Source: Methylicorpusculum sp. (GTDB lineage: Bacteria > Pseudomonadota > Gammaproteobacteria > Methylococcales > Methylomonadaceae). Taken from it: DNA of 54,528 nt. Shown piece by piece: positions 26,146 through 34,807 of the stretch. Both the position numbers and the translations under genes were made by a program. The notes beneath the pieces were generated by a model. That model was given only the letters and a program-made list of their open reading frames with translations, ran no database searches and was not told the origin of the DNA. Each line of letters starts with the position of its first letter. The first letter of the stretch is position 1. The stretch is taken from contig NZ_JAUSBX010000040.1 of assembly GCF_030651835.1 (NCBI RefSeq), positions 1-54,528 of the forward strand. The letters are read 5' to 3'.

Positions 26146-28347
26146 TTATTGCGTGCGCTGTGAGCTTAAAAAGTTTGCCGATCGGGTTTTGTTTTTGATC
26201 GCCGCTTGAATAAGCCCTTGAACATCGAGGATCAGCGCAACATTTCCATCACCCAATACCGTCGCACCGGTAATCCCTTTGAGATTTTCAAATACCTTAC
26301 CCATAGGCTTGATAACGGTCTGATGCTCGCCGTGTAATTCATCGACGACAAAACCGGCTTTGTTTTGGCCCGATTTAACGACGACGACACTCTCACGGCG
26401 CTTGACGGTATCGCTCTTCCGGCTATTAAAATAATCGCCCAATCGTAAATAGGGCAGAACCTGACCGCGCAGATTAATGTAGTGTTGCACTTCATCGATC
26501 TGACATTCATGGGGATCCATTTCAATACATTCGTCGACCATGCTTAGTGGAATGATGTAGCGCTCTAGCTCTGTACCTACCATAAAACCGTCAATGATCG
26601 CCAGTGTCAGCGGCAGATTGATAGTGATTGTCGTTCCCTGCCCTTCTTCACTATCAATACCTACCGAGCCACGGAGTGCTTCGATGTTTTTCTTGACCAC
26701 ATCCATCCCAACGCCGCGCCCCGATAAATTGGTAGCGGCCTCTTTTGTGCTGAGACCGGCAGCGAAGATCAGGTCGAATATTTCCTGCTGAGATAAGCCA
26801 TGATCAGGCTTGATAAGTCCATTTGCGACGGCCTTGGCGACTATTTTTTCGCAGTTCAAGCCCGCACCATCATCGGCAATCTGAATAACAATATGTCCTG
26901 ATTCGTGATAGGCGTTGAGCTGAACGATACCCTCTGCGGGTTTGCCAACGGCTAGGCGCTGTTCCGGGCTTTCGATGCCATGGTCCAATGAATTACGAAT
27001 CAAGTGCATGAGAGGATCGTTGATTTTCTCAACAACCGTTTTGTCCAGTTCCGTTTCGCCTCCGCTTATTTGAAGCTCGATGGTTTTACCCAGTTCATTG
27101 CTCACATCGCGCACGATCCTGCGAAAACGTGAAAAAGTTTCTCCGATCTGCACCATCCGTAATTCCAATGCGGTGTCTCGGATACTGCTGACCAAAGTAT
27201 TCATGCTGGCGGCAACATCGCCTGCATCGGTCAAGCCATGCCGTTCGACGATCAGATTCATGGCCGCGCTGGAAATCACCAGCTCGCCAACCAGGTTAAT
27301 TAGCTGCCCCAGTTTAGTGGCATCGACACGAATATAATTAGCTTCAGCCGCCAATTTTTGCTTGGTTTGTTCCTGCTTTTTCAAGGCTTGTTCAACAACG
27401 GGTTCCTGAACCACTTGCTGTTCAACCAAAATTTTTCCTAACGGTTTGCCCGGTTGATCTTCACTCTCCCGCGATTCATTTTGTTTTTGCAGTGCACGAT
27501 TGACATCGTTTTGTGTCAGCGCACCGACTTGCACCAGCATTTCGCCAATGCGTTTGACATGACTCTCATCCTGAGCGTCCAGCAGGTTAAGGTATTCTTC
27601 AACTTTGGAATTGGGCGGTAAAATATTGATATCGCAGTCATCGGAGGCAAACTCGAACACACTCTCTATGTTTTGCTTACTGGCATCGCTTTGAAAGGCA
27701 ATCTTGAAATGCAGGTAACAGCTTTCCGGGTCCATCTCATCACCGCCCGGCATGTCGGGCGTCAGCGTAATGATTTCCTTAATTTCGCCCAATGTTTGCA
27801 GATAACGGATAAAGGACAGCGGATCCATGCCATTTCTCAACGCATCTGACTGAAATTTCAAAGAAATAAGCCAACTTCCATCAACGGAAATGTCACCGCC
27901 ACCTTCACTTTCCAGTTTTGAAGTTTCTGTCTCATTGGCCTGAATAGCGGTTTCCTTTTTTCCAGAAAGCTGCTTTATTAATCTCATGCTTGCCGCTTCC
28001 AGTTCCGGCGGTAAGGGAGCATCCTTTTGTGTCAGGCAGTGTTCTATCAATCGCGCAGTTAAATCTTTGCTGTCCAACAAAACAGAAATCAATTCAGCAT
28101 CAATAGCTCGCTCGCCATTACGGACTTTATCAAGTACCGATTCAGCTTCGTGAGTAAAAGCGACTATGGCATTAAAACCAAACAATCCGGCGCTGCCCTT
28201 TATCGTATGCATCGCTCTAAATACGCTGTTAATGGTCTCGCTATCATCCGGCGATGACTCCAGAGACAGCAGCGCATCTTCCATAGAGATCAAAAGCTCT
28301 TCTGATTCCTGGGCAAATGTAGTTAACGCGGCATCAAATTCACTCAT
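26146..28347 (-). CDS. cheA: CheA chemotaxis histidine kinase
   Basis: 733 residues. HPt domain with phospho-acceptor H47 in RAMHTIKGSAG, a linker and probable regulator-docking region at about 160-260, a long variable segment at about 265-345 (KRIGEMLVQVGALTQNDVNRA, GKILVEQQVV), a dimerisation domain (LVGELVISSAAMN), HATPase with LMHLIRNSLDHGIE and SGRGVGMDVVKKNIEALRG, and a C-terminal CheW-like domain (YINLRGQVLPYLRLG). The inserted two-fold motif with GEMLVQVGAL and GKILVEQQVV resembles the repeat found in many CheA proteins with large receptor arrays. It is coupled by ATGA to the STAS gene. Confidence 0.95.
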   Translation of the reverse strand: MSEFDAALTTFAQESEELLISMEDALLSLESSPDDSETINSVFRAMHTIKGSAGLFGFNAIVAFTHEAESVLDKVRNGERAIDAELISVLLDSKDLTARLIEHCLTQKDAPLPPELEAASMRLIKQLSGKKETAIQANETETSKLESEGGGDISVDGSWLISLKFQSDALRNGMDPLSFIRYLQTLGEIKEIITLTPDMPGGDEMDPESCYLHFKIAFQSDASKQNIESVFEFASDDCDINILPPNSKVEEYLNLLDAQDESHVKRIGEMLVQVGALTQNDVNRALQKQNESRESEDQPGKPLGKILVEQQVVQEPVVEQALKKQEQTKQKLAAEANYIRVDATKLGQLINLVGELVISSAAMNLIVERHGLTDAGDVAASMNTLVSSIRDTALELRMVQIGETFSRFRRIVRDVSNELGKTIELQISGGETELDKTVVEKINDPLMHLIRNSLDHGIESPEQRLAVGKPAEGIVQLNAYHESGHIVIQIADDGAGLNCEKIVAKAVANGLIKPDHGLSQQEIFDLIFAAGLSTKEAATNLSGRGVGMDVVKKNIEALRGSVGIDSEEGQGTTITINLPLTLAIIDGFMVGTELERYIIPLSMVDECIEMDPHECQIDEVQHYINLRGQVLPYLRLGDYFNSRKSDTVKRRESVVVVKSGQNKAGFVVDELHGEHQTVIKPMGKVFENLKGITGATVLGDGNVALILDVQGLIQAAIKNKTRSANFLSSQRTQ

Positions 28348-28676
28348 GAGGATTTCCTGTCTGCAGAGATCACAATGGGATCGCCGAAATATTTACTGAG
28401 ATTAAGCAGTTCCATCACATCCAGCACAGCCTGACTATGCTGAATCAAACTCAGTTTAATCTCGTGATGACCTGCTTCACGCTTTAGAAACAACAATAAC
28501 TGTAAGCCTGCACTGTCGATTTCACTGACACCTGCCAAATCGATTTGTAATGTTTTTGCAGAAATGAGATGACTGAAAAGTAATTTTTTTTGCTGAAGGG
28601 CCGTGTAGATGGTCATTTCATCTTGAATAGCCAGGCGAACGGTGCCTTTTTTGTCTTGCTTTACTTCAATGGACAT
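28344..28676 (-). CDS. STAS-domain protein in chemotaxis operon
   Basis: 110 residues from the ATG at 28676, which has AGGA seven bases upstream. A GTG two codons earlier lacks spacing. The STAS fold is shown by LQIDLAGVSEIDSAGLQLLL with S55 at the site phosphorylated in SpoIIAA-type anti-anti-sigma factors. In this place, between cheY and cheA, it may tune the array or link chemotaxis to a partner-switch protein. No kinase or phosphatase partner is in the window. Confidence 0.88.
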   Translation of the reverse strand: MSIEVKQDKKGTVRLAIQDEMTIYTALQQKKLLFSHLISAKTLQIDLAGVSEIDSAGLQLLLFLKREAGHHEIKLSLIQHSQAVLDVMELLNLSKYFGDPIVISADRKSS

Positions 28677-28705
28677 GTACACATCCTATTTGCGTTTCGT
28701 ATGGA

Positions 28706-29074
28706 TTAGGGCAACACCAGTTTGGATACTGCATCCAATAGTGTCGGCGCCTGAAATGGCTTGGTCAGCCAGGCTTTAGCGCCGGCCGCTTTACCCGCCT
28801 GCTTTTTATCGTCGGCGGATTCTGTGGTCAGCATCATCATTGGTGTAAATTTATAAGCCGGTAATTTTTTGGCCTCCTGCACAAAGGTAATTCCATCCAT
28901 ATTAGGCATATTGACATCTGTAATGATCAGATTGATTTTTTGCCCCGTCAGTTTTTTAAGCGCATCCTTGCCGTCACACGCTTCAATTACTTCGTATCCT
29001 GCGCCTTTTAGTGCAATAGTGACTACCTGACGAATGGAAGCAGAGTCATCAATAATCATGATGGTTTTTGCCAT
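28706..29074 (-). CDS. cheY: CheY response regulator
   Basis: 122-residue single receiver: IIDDSASIR acidic pocket, phospho-acceptor D53 in IITDVNMPNMDG, Thr in MLTTES and Lys in WLTKPF. It should carry the CheA signal to a flagellar motor or another output. It lies 21 bp after the second receptor gene. No flagellar or pilus gene is in the window to show which motor it serves. Confidence 0.93.
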   Translation of the reverse strand: MAKTIMIIDDSASIRQVVTIALKGAGYEVIEACDGKDALKKLTGQKINLIITDVNMPNMDGITFVQEAKKLPAYKFTPMMMLTTESADDKKQAGKAAGAKAWLTKPFQAPTLLDAVSKLVLP

Positions 29075-29095
29075 AGTTTTAATCCTGGTTGATGT

Positions 29096-30313
29096 TTAGA
29101 AAAATGTTAAATCGTTATCTTGGGCGGCACTTTGGTGAGAAACAGCGCTATTAGCCTGGTGATTAAGCAATTCCTCGGGCATCGTGTAATTAAGCTCCAT
29201 TCCGGAAAGCGTTTGGTCGACATTGATCATATTGGCGTGACGCTGGGCACCTGCATTGGTGGCACTTTCCACCGTACCCTGAAGACTGTTAAGGTTATGC
29301 TCGACATGCGACAGCATTTGACTGACTCGATCCTGAAATTGGAACGCTGTCAGTACTGTGAATATTTCATCCCGTATTTCAGAACTGCTGGTTCTCAGCG
29401 TCTCAGCATCATTTTTAAAAACATTCAGCGCGCCCTGCAAATCAGTCAGCGTGTTTTGGATTGCCTGTTCGGCCTCATGGATCGTTTGGTCATCATTCGT
29501 TCCCGAAGCAACCGACATCTTTAATGTGTTGGTCATTGCAGAATTGATATCTTCTATCGCGGCACTGATCTTTTCACCCGTCAAAGATGAAAAACCGGCC
29601 AACTTACGGACTTCATCGGCCACCACGGCAAAACCACGGCCATTTTCTCCGGCTCTAGCAGCTTCAATTGCAGCATTTAATGCCAATAAATTGATTTGTT
29701 CGGCGACTTTTCGCACTTCCTGAGCCATTGAATCCAATTGATGCGTATGTAAAGAGAGTTTACGAACTTCATCGACAACCGCATGCTCAACATTCTGAAT
29801 CTCGGCAAGTGCTTTCAATACCTGATTCAAAGCTTTGTGCGTATCTGAAAACAAGGTATCGATTCCGCGGCCATCCTCAGCATGACCTGTACCGTTAATG
29901 ATATTGCTCAACTGATCAACCATCACGCCAAATCGCTTTGTTAGTACCGTGATTTCCTGCTCAGTATGGCTACGGGAGGTTTGCACTTGTCGCAGCAGAA
30001 TTGGCGCCACATGGATGAATAACCGTTCCAGCTCGGTAGCGTAAGCGTTGACATCATCAAGCTTATCCATTTCATCCTGTTGCCAGCGCTCATTGTTTAG
30101 CCGGAGCAGAGTTTGCTGTTGATTTAATAAGAGGTGACCAATCGAAAAGCCGGCCAGGATTAACACCAGTGTCACGGCAAAACTCAACAAACCAAACCCC
30201 GATAAGAACAACAACAGCAAACCAGACATCAATCCCAATCCGGCCGGGAGCAAATAGAAACTGGCTTTCCCTACACCGGCTTCAGCAGCTTGGTAATTAG
30301 CTGTGCTTGACAT
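29096..30313 (-). CDS. methyl-accepting chemotaxis-like protein without periplasmic domain
   Basis: 405 residues. Two adjacent membrane helices at about 17-65 form a hairpin with almost no external loop. A cytoplasmic helical region follows, then the conserved receptor tip [20 protein letters not shown] and [17 protein letters not shown]. Such receptors sense membrane or cytoplasmic states instead of outside ligands. It is the first gene of the minus-strand operon, divergent from cheR. Confidence 0.88.
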   Translation of the reverse strand: MSSTANYQAAEAGVGKASFYLLPAGLGLMSGLLLLFLSGFGLLSFAVTLVLILAGFSIGHLLLNQQQTLLRLNNERWQQDEMDKLDDVNAYATELERLFIHVAPILLRQVQTSRSHTEQEITVLTKRFGVMVDQLSNIINGTGHAEDGRGIDTLFSDTHKALNQVLKALAEIQNVEHAVVDEVRKLSLHTHQLDSMAQEVRKVAEQINLLALNAAIEAARAGENGRGFAVVADEVRKLAGFSSLTGEKISAAIEDINSAMTNTLKMSVASGTNDDQTIHEAEQAIQNTLTDLQGALNVFKNDAETLRTSSSEIRDEIFTVLTAFQFQDRVSQMLSHVEHNLNSLQGTVESATNAGAQRHANMINVDQTLSGMELNYTMPEELLNHQANSAVSHQSAAQDNDLTFF

Positions 30314-30463
30314 GAAATTTCCTCTAGAATTTGCTCAATAACAGCGTTGATAGTAGTTGCTTTTCCGTTCCATACAACCACCTACCACGCTAGGAAATAG
30401 AAAAATGCTAACCGGTCGACTCTTTTTTAATTTGCTTGTTTCTTTTTACACTGTGAGGACTGT

Positions 30464-31270
30464 TTGAGTATTTCGCCGATTACACCTGAAGAATTTGATC
30501 GGTTCAGGCGCTTGATTTACGACCATGCCGGTATTTCACTGATACCGGAAAAAAAAGTAATGGTGGCCAGCAGGCTTGCTAAAAGACTGGATTACTATGG
30601 CGTTTCGACTTATGGAGAATATTTCCAATTAGCCACACAACGTGACCATCCTCACGAGTTTCAAACGATGGTCAATATTTTGACCACCAACGAAACCTAT
30701 TTCTTCCGTGAACCGAAGCACTTTGACTTTTTCCGCGAAGAGATTATGAAAAACTGGCGGGGCGAGCAGTTCAGGCTCTGGAGCGCAGCCAGTTCATCCG
30801 GTGAAGAAGCCTACAGCCTGGCCATGGTGATGGCTCAGGAACTGGGGATGAGGCGCTGGGAAATTTTAGGCTCCGATTTAAGTACGCGCGTATTGGATAT
30901 CGCCAAACAAGGCGTCTATACAATGGATAGACTGGAACAAATGGACATGTCACTGATGGCGAAATATTGTCTGAAAGGCGTGCGATCGCAAGCCGGTTTA
31001 TTTAAAGTTGACCAAAAGCTGCGAGCCAGGGTGAACTTTCAACAAGTTAATCTGATGCAGCCGTTGCCGACCGGCATCGGCAAATTTGATGTTATTTTTT
31101 TACGTAATGTGTTGATTTACTTTGACCAGGATACTAAAAAGCAGGTAGTTGAGCGGCTCGCAACCGCGCTAAAACCCGGTGGATATTTCTTTGTCAGCCA
31201 TTCCGAAAGTCTGCATCGTATTACTGACAAATTACAAAGCATCAAACCTTCGATTTATCGGAAACCATGA
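30464..31270 (+). CDS. cheR: CheR receptor methyltransferase
   Basis: 268 residues with the N-terminal helical domain and a SAM-binding domain: NILTTNETYFFREPKHFDFF, LWSAASSSGEEAYSLAM, DLSTRVLDIAKQGVYT, FDVIFLRNVLIYFD and FVSHSESL. It methylates receptor Glu residues. The start is TTG at 30464, supported by TGAGGA six to ten bases upstream. It overlaps cheD by 4 bp (ATGA). Confidence 0.95.
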   Translation: MSISPITPEEFDRFRRLIYDHAGISLIPEKKVMVASRLAKRLDYYGVSTYGEYFQLATQRDHPHEFQTMVNILTTNETYFFREPKHFDFFREEIMKNWRGEQFRLWSAASSSGEEAYSLAMVMAQELGMRRWEILGSDLSTRVLDIAKQGVYTMDRLEQMDMSLMAKYCLKGVRSQAGLFKVDQKLRARVNFQQVNLMQPLPTGIGKFDVIFLRNVLIYFDQDTKKQVVERLATALKPGGYFFVSHSESLHRITDKLQSIKPSIYRKP

Positions 31271-31863
31271 AAGTCCAGCCTTTCAAAAACACGCAGCGGA
31301 TCATTATCGACCCGGGCGAATATTATGTAACACGCCGTAAAGAAGTCATTTCTACACTGTTAGGCTCCTGCGTATCAGCCTGCCTGTTCGATCCGGTCAA
31401 TCAGGTGTTTGGTATGAATCATTTTTTGCTGGCGTATCGGTTTCACGCGCATAACATGCCGATCATTCAGTCTGAAGAAGGCCGTTATGGCGTATATGCG
31501 ATGGAATTACTGATCAACGATATGATGAAATTGGGCGCGAACAAGCTACACTTAAAAGCCAAATGTTTCGGCGGCGGCAATGTTTTGAAATTGCGTGAGG
31601 ACAGGGAAAATAAAGATACGGTCGGCGATGTCAATGTCATGTTTATTAAGGAATTTCTAAAAAATGAAAGAATTCCGATAGTCGGCTCCTGTTTAGGAGG
31701 TAATCACGGCAGGAATGTTCATTTTGTCGGCACCGATTATTCGGTCTTCATAAAAAAAATCGGTGGTCAACAAGTACGGCTGTTGGAAAATGAAGAGCGG
31801 CGATACTGGAAACAAAGTATTGACGAGCATGAAAAGACAAAAAGCACAACCGATTTCTGGTAA
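31267..31863 (+). CDS. cheD: CheD receptor glutamine deamidase
   Basis: 198 residues. The catalytic set is visible as C35 in LLGSCVSACLFD, H52 in FGMNHFLL and T30. KCFGGGNVL and FLKNERIPIVGSCLGGNHGR are typical of the family. It deamidates receptor glutamines. It is translationally coupled to cheR, with cheB 59 bp further on. Confidence 0.95.
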   Translation: MKVQPFKNTQRIIIDPGEYYVTRRKEVISTLLGSCVSACLFDPVNQVFGMNHFLLAYRFHAHNMPIIQSEEGRYGVYAMELLINDMMKLGANKLHLKAKCFGGGNVLKLREDRENKDTVGDVNVMFIKEFLKNERIPIVGSCLGGNHGRNVHFVGTDYSVFIKKIGGQQVRLLENEERRYWKQSIDEHEKTKSTTDFW

Positions 31864-31922
31864 CGTTTCTCGTTATTTAAACGGCTGACACTTTTATAAA
31901 ACACATCAATACAACAGGTTTT

Positions 31923-33023
31923 ATGGCGGACATCAAAGTATTCATCGTCGACGATTCAGCCGTGGTCAGGCAGGTCTTGACTGCCCTGATGAGCAGCATA
32001 GCGGGTATCACAGTGATTGGCGCCGCACCCGATCCGCTATTTGCACTGAAACGAATGGAAACGGACTGGCCTGACGTCATTGTCCTGGACATTGAGATGC
32101 CTCGCATGGATGGTATCATGTTTCTAAAAAAACTGATGCAGGAACATCCGACGCCCGTGGTGATTTGCTCAACACTCACGGCAAAAGGGGCGGAAGTCAC
32201 CATGCAGGCGATGAGTGCTGGTGCAGTTGACATCATTACCAAACCGACTGTCAATCTGAAAGGTTTTCTCCAGGACTCAAAAACCCTGCTGGCCGATGCA
32301 ATAAAAGGCGCGTCCCACGCCAGAGTCGGACGAATGAGCGCCGACAGTCCGAAAAAATCAATCATGGAATCACAGCCTAAACTCAACGCCGATGCGATCA
32401 TCGCTCCCCATGCAAGCAGCATTCACGAAACGACCGATAGAGTGGTTTCCATAGGAACGTCTACAGGCGGGACCCAGGCATTGGAATATGTGCTGACCCG
32501 TTTGCCGCGCTCTGTCCCTGGAATTATCATCGTCCAGCATATGCCGGAAGCCTTTACCGCAGCCTTTGCCAAACGTCTGGACAGTCTTTGCCAAGTCACC
32601 GTTAAAGAAGCCGAGCAAAACGACAGGGTCATTCCCGGTTTGGTTTTAATCGCTCCGGGCGGCAAACACATGCTGTTAAGACGCAGCGGCGCGCAGTACC
32701 GGGTAGAAATTAAAGACGGCCCCTTGGTCAGCCGTCATCGCCCGTCCGTGGATGTCCTTTTTCGATCTACCGCTCAAGCCGCCGGTCAAAACGCGCTGGG
32801 CATCATTATGACCGGCATGGGAGATGACGGTGCGCGCGGCATGAAAGAGCTACACGATACCGGCGCATTGACGGTCGCTCAAGATGAAAACAGCTGTGTC
32901 GTCTACGGCATGCCTAAAGAGGCCGTCAAACATGGCGGTACCGATGGCGAACTGCCCTTATCGGCAATCCCCAACCTGATTATCCAATCTCCCAACCGGG
33001 TTCGTTTTCTCAAAGGATCTTAG
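31923..33023 (+). CDS. cheB: CheB methylesterase/response regulator
   Basis: 366 residues. Receiver with D56 in [11 protein letters not shown], a linker at about 130-170, and a methylesterase domain with the Ser of [10 protein letters not shown], His of [17 protein letters not shown] and Asp of [11 protein letters not shown]. It opposes CheR. It ends the plus-strand adaptation operon. A shortened MITE-like element starts 2 bp after the stop. Confidence 0.96.
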   Translation: MADIKVFIVDDSAVVRQVLTALMSSIAGITVIGAAPDPLFALKRMETDWPDVIVLDIEMPRMDGIMFLKKLMQEHPTPVVICSTLTAKGAEVTMQAMSAGAVDIITKPTVNLKGFLQDSKTLLADAIKGASHARVGRMSADSPKKSIMESQPKLNADAIIAPHASSIHETTDRVVSIGTSTGGTQALEYVLTRLPRSVPGIIIVQHMPEAFTAAFAKRLDSLCQVTVKEAEQNDRVIPGLVLIAPGGKHMLLRRSGAQYRVEIKDGPLVSRHRPSVDVLFRSTAQAAGQNALGIIMTGMGDDGARGMKELHDTGALTVAQDENSCVVYGMPKEAVKHGGTDGELPLSAIPNLIIQSPNRVRFLKGS

Positions 33024-33024
33024 T

Positions 33025-33151
33025 CAACCACTCCCAGTTTGATGATAAAAAAGGTTAGGCTTAAGCTTTGCTGGGATGGGTTTACGGCGTTCCTCGCAAG
33101 GCTTACAACTACTTTCAAAATCACATTATAAGTTCAAACTGGGAATTGCTG
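33025..33151. repeat. MITE-like palindromic element, copy 3, internally deleted
   Basis: The right terminal repeat TCAAACTGGGAATTGCTG (33134-33151) is identical to that of copy 1. The left end (33025-33042) matches with three changes. The total is 127 bp. The inner hairpin part (GAGGATGTCGGCATCAGGG onward) is missing, while GGGTTTACGGCGTTCCTCGC and GCAAGGCTTAC remain. No target duplication is seen. Confidence 0.8.
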
Positions 33152-33190
33152 GGTTTTAGCCCCACACTAAGATAGCGAATCAATACCAGT

Positions 33191-33219
33191 TTGACAAATT
33201 AACGGAATAGGATTAAAAC
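33191..33219 (+). promoter_or_regulatory. sigma-70-like promoter of the P460-family gene
   Basis: TTGACA (33191-33196) and TAAAAC (33214-33219) are separated by 17 bp. The -35 box is perfect and the -10 box matches four of six positions. Transcription would start inside the palindrome at 33220-33250. Confidence 0.55.
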
Positions 33220-33250
33220 ATTCAATAGTTTCGTTTCGAAACTATTGAAT
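33220..33250. promoter_or_regulatory. perfect 14-bp palindrome, candidate operator
   Basis: ATTCAATAGTTTCG (33220-33233), a TTT spacer and CGAAACTATTGAAT (33237-33250) form a perfect inverted repeat directly after the -10 box and 26 bp before the ATG. Placed over the start point, it suits a repressor site. As RNA it would also fold into a stable 5' hairpin. Confidence 0.6.
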
Positions 33251-33276
33251 CAATCCACCTGATGGGAGATAACATC

Positions 33277-33759
33277 ATGAAAAACAGCATTTTGATCCTC
33301 ATCTCATGCGCCCTATTTTCTCTTTCAACCGCCGCATCTGCCCAGGAGCAAAGCGTTCCATTTCCGGATGGCTACAGAAACTGGCTACACGCCAAATCCA
33401 TGCTGATACAACCGGGCCATGCCCTGGAAAATCCCTTTCAAGGTATTCACCACATCTATGCCAACGCATTGGCTGAAGCCGGACTAAAAACAGGTAAATA
33501 CGAAGATGGCGCAGTACTCGTATTCGATCTGCTCAATTACCAGGAAAAAGATAAGTCTATTCACGAAGGCGAAAGAAAGCTGGTCGGCGTCATGCATAAG
33601 GATTCCAAAAAACATGCCGCAACTGGAGGCTGGGGATTTGAAGGATTCTCTGGTGACAGTAAAACAGAGCGTCTGGTTAAAGATGGCGGCGCCTCATGCT
33701 TTGCTTGCCACACCTCAGAAAAAGACAAGGACTATGTCTTTTCCGAATATCGTAAATAA
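33277..33759 (+). CDS. cytochrome P460-family haem protein
   Basis: 160 residues from the ATG at 33277, which has GGGAGA upstream. A frame opening 15 bases earlier is less likely. The signal peptide ends near ASA/QEQ. FPDGYRNWLHAKSM at the start of the mature protein and one c-type haem site CFACH (141-145) near the end are typical of the P460 family. These periplasmic proteins in ammonia and methane oxidisers oxidise hydroxylamine or bind NO. Whether this is true P460, with its haem-lysine cross-link, or the cytochrome c'-beta type cannot be settled here. It is a single-gene unit with its own promoter and palindrome. Confidence 0.85.
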   Translation: MKNSILILISCALFSLSTAASAQEQSVPFPDGYRNWLHAKSMLIQPGHALENPFQGIHHIYANALAEAGLKTGKYEDGAVLVFDLLNYQEKDKSIHEGERKLVGVMHKDSKKHAATGGWGFEGFSGDSKTERLVKDGGASCFACHTSEKDKDYVFSEYRK

Positions 33760-34128
33760 CGGATTACATTTTTATTATCAAGAGTTTGATAAGCCGCTCG
33801 TGCGAAGCCCCCCTCAAGGCTTGAGCGGCTTGTCACCTGTCTAATAGCTCTGAAAGCCATGAAGCACTATACGTTCTTCACAAAAACAGAGCGAATCGTT
33901 CGCGCACCGAAACCCTCTTCCCCAATGGCAATATGTCCGAAACTCTCAGCATTAAAAACTGTTAGAGTATTAATCAGTGACCCTGTTATTGCCATCAATT
34001 GTTAGCGGCATAAAAACTGGTCATTGGATAATATAAGCATTGTTTTTCTGGCTAGATGACGCCTTCGTTCCCAACCAGATTCAATCCGGATCAAATAGAA
34101 TTTAGTTTAAAACCAACGTGGAGAAAAA
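33760..34128. other. 368-bp gap with one hairpin
   Basis: Apart from the stem-loop at 33791-33831, no gene or repeat was recognised. The right end has the ribosome site GTGGAGAAAAA of the next gene. Confidence 0.4.
33791..33831 (+). terminator. probable terminator hairpin after P460-family gene
   Basis: AAGCCGCTC (33791-33799) pairs with GAGCGGCTT (33823-33831). An inner AAGCC/GGCTT pair can extend the structure. There is no T-run, so termination strength is uncertain. Confidence 0.45.
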
Positions 34129-34728
34129 ATGAAACTGCGTGAGAAATTTTCAAATTTGGAATATGCCGGAACGGATTGGCGCAGGCTGCTGTTTCGGGGA
34201 ATAGTCATGTTAATTGCCGGAACATTATTGGTTTTCTCCACCTTATTTAAACCTGATGTCATCATCATGCAGATACGGGATTTCTCCTGGCTGCCTGTTT
34301 GTGGCGTAGTTATTTTTATTGTCGGTTGCCTGGAATGTTTCGATGCGGCTATCACGACGGATTTGAGAAGCTTTTTTCTTAACCTGCAAAACGGTGTTTT
34401 GGATGTCGTCGTTTCTGGTTTGATCATTTTCAGCATCGGGGACGATCCCATCAGGCTGAGTCTTTTGATTGCGGCATTTTTAATTATCAAAGGGATTTTT
34501 CGACTGACTCTGACCTATGCCACACAGTTGCCGAATAGTGTATCGACTTCAGTAGGCGCGGTAATATCTATTTTCCTAGGCCTGCTCATCTGGCTGGAAT
34601 GGCCGTCGCAAGCCACCTGGTTTCTTGCCTTATGTCTTAGTGTCGAAATCGGGTTAAGAGGATGGGCCGGCATGATGTTTGCTTATTGGGTTAAAGCTCA
34701 TAAAAACCAGGAGTCCGTAAACTCCTGA
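34129..34728 (+). CDS. HdeD/DUF308-like membrane protein
   Basis: 199 residues with about six hydrophobic segments (LLFRGIVMLIAGTLLVFSTL, LPVCGVVIFIVGCLECFDA, VSGLIIFSI, SLLIAAFLIIKGIFRL, SVGAVISIFLGLLIWLEW, WFLALCLSVEIGLRGWAGMM). Repeated short Gly-containing helices and the spacing resemble the HdeD/DUF308 family of inner-membrane proteins, some linked to acid stress. No catalytic motif is seen. It is monocistronic with a good ribosome site and converges on gatB. Confidence 0.6.
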   Translation: MKLREKFSNLEYAGTDWRRLLFRGIVMLIAGTLLVFSTLFKPDVIIMQIRDFSWLPVCGVVIFIVGCLECFDAAITTDLRSFFLNLQNGVLDVVVSGLIIFSIGDDPIRLSLLIAAFLIIKGIFRLTLTYATQLPNSVSTSVGAVISIFLGLLIWLEWPSQATWFLALCLSVEIGLRGWAGMMFAYWVKAHKNQESVNS

Positions 34729-34807
34729 TCGTTATGCTTCTTGGATACCCCGCACCTTGGCGGTTGTGGACATTGCTCATGTAAGTCGATTACCGTCAAG
34801 AAACAGC

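Noticed and set aside
29120-29723. Plus-strand frames inside the second receptor gene
   Set aside because: Shadows of the conserved receptor helices on the opposite strand.
30314-30463. Flagellar sigma-28 promoter for the chemotaxis operons
   Set aside because: No TAAA-N15-GCCGATAA-like match was found between the divergent mcp and cheR genes.
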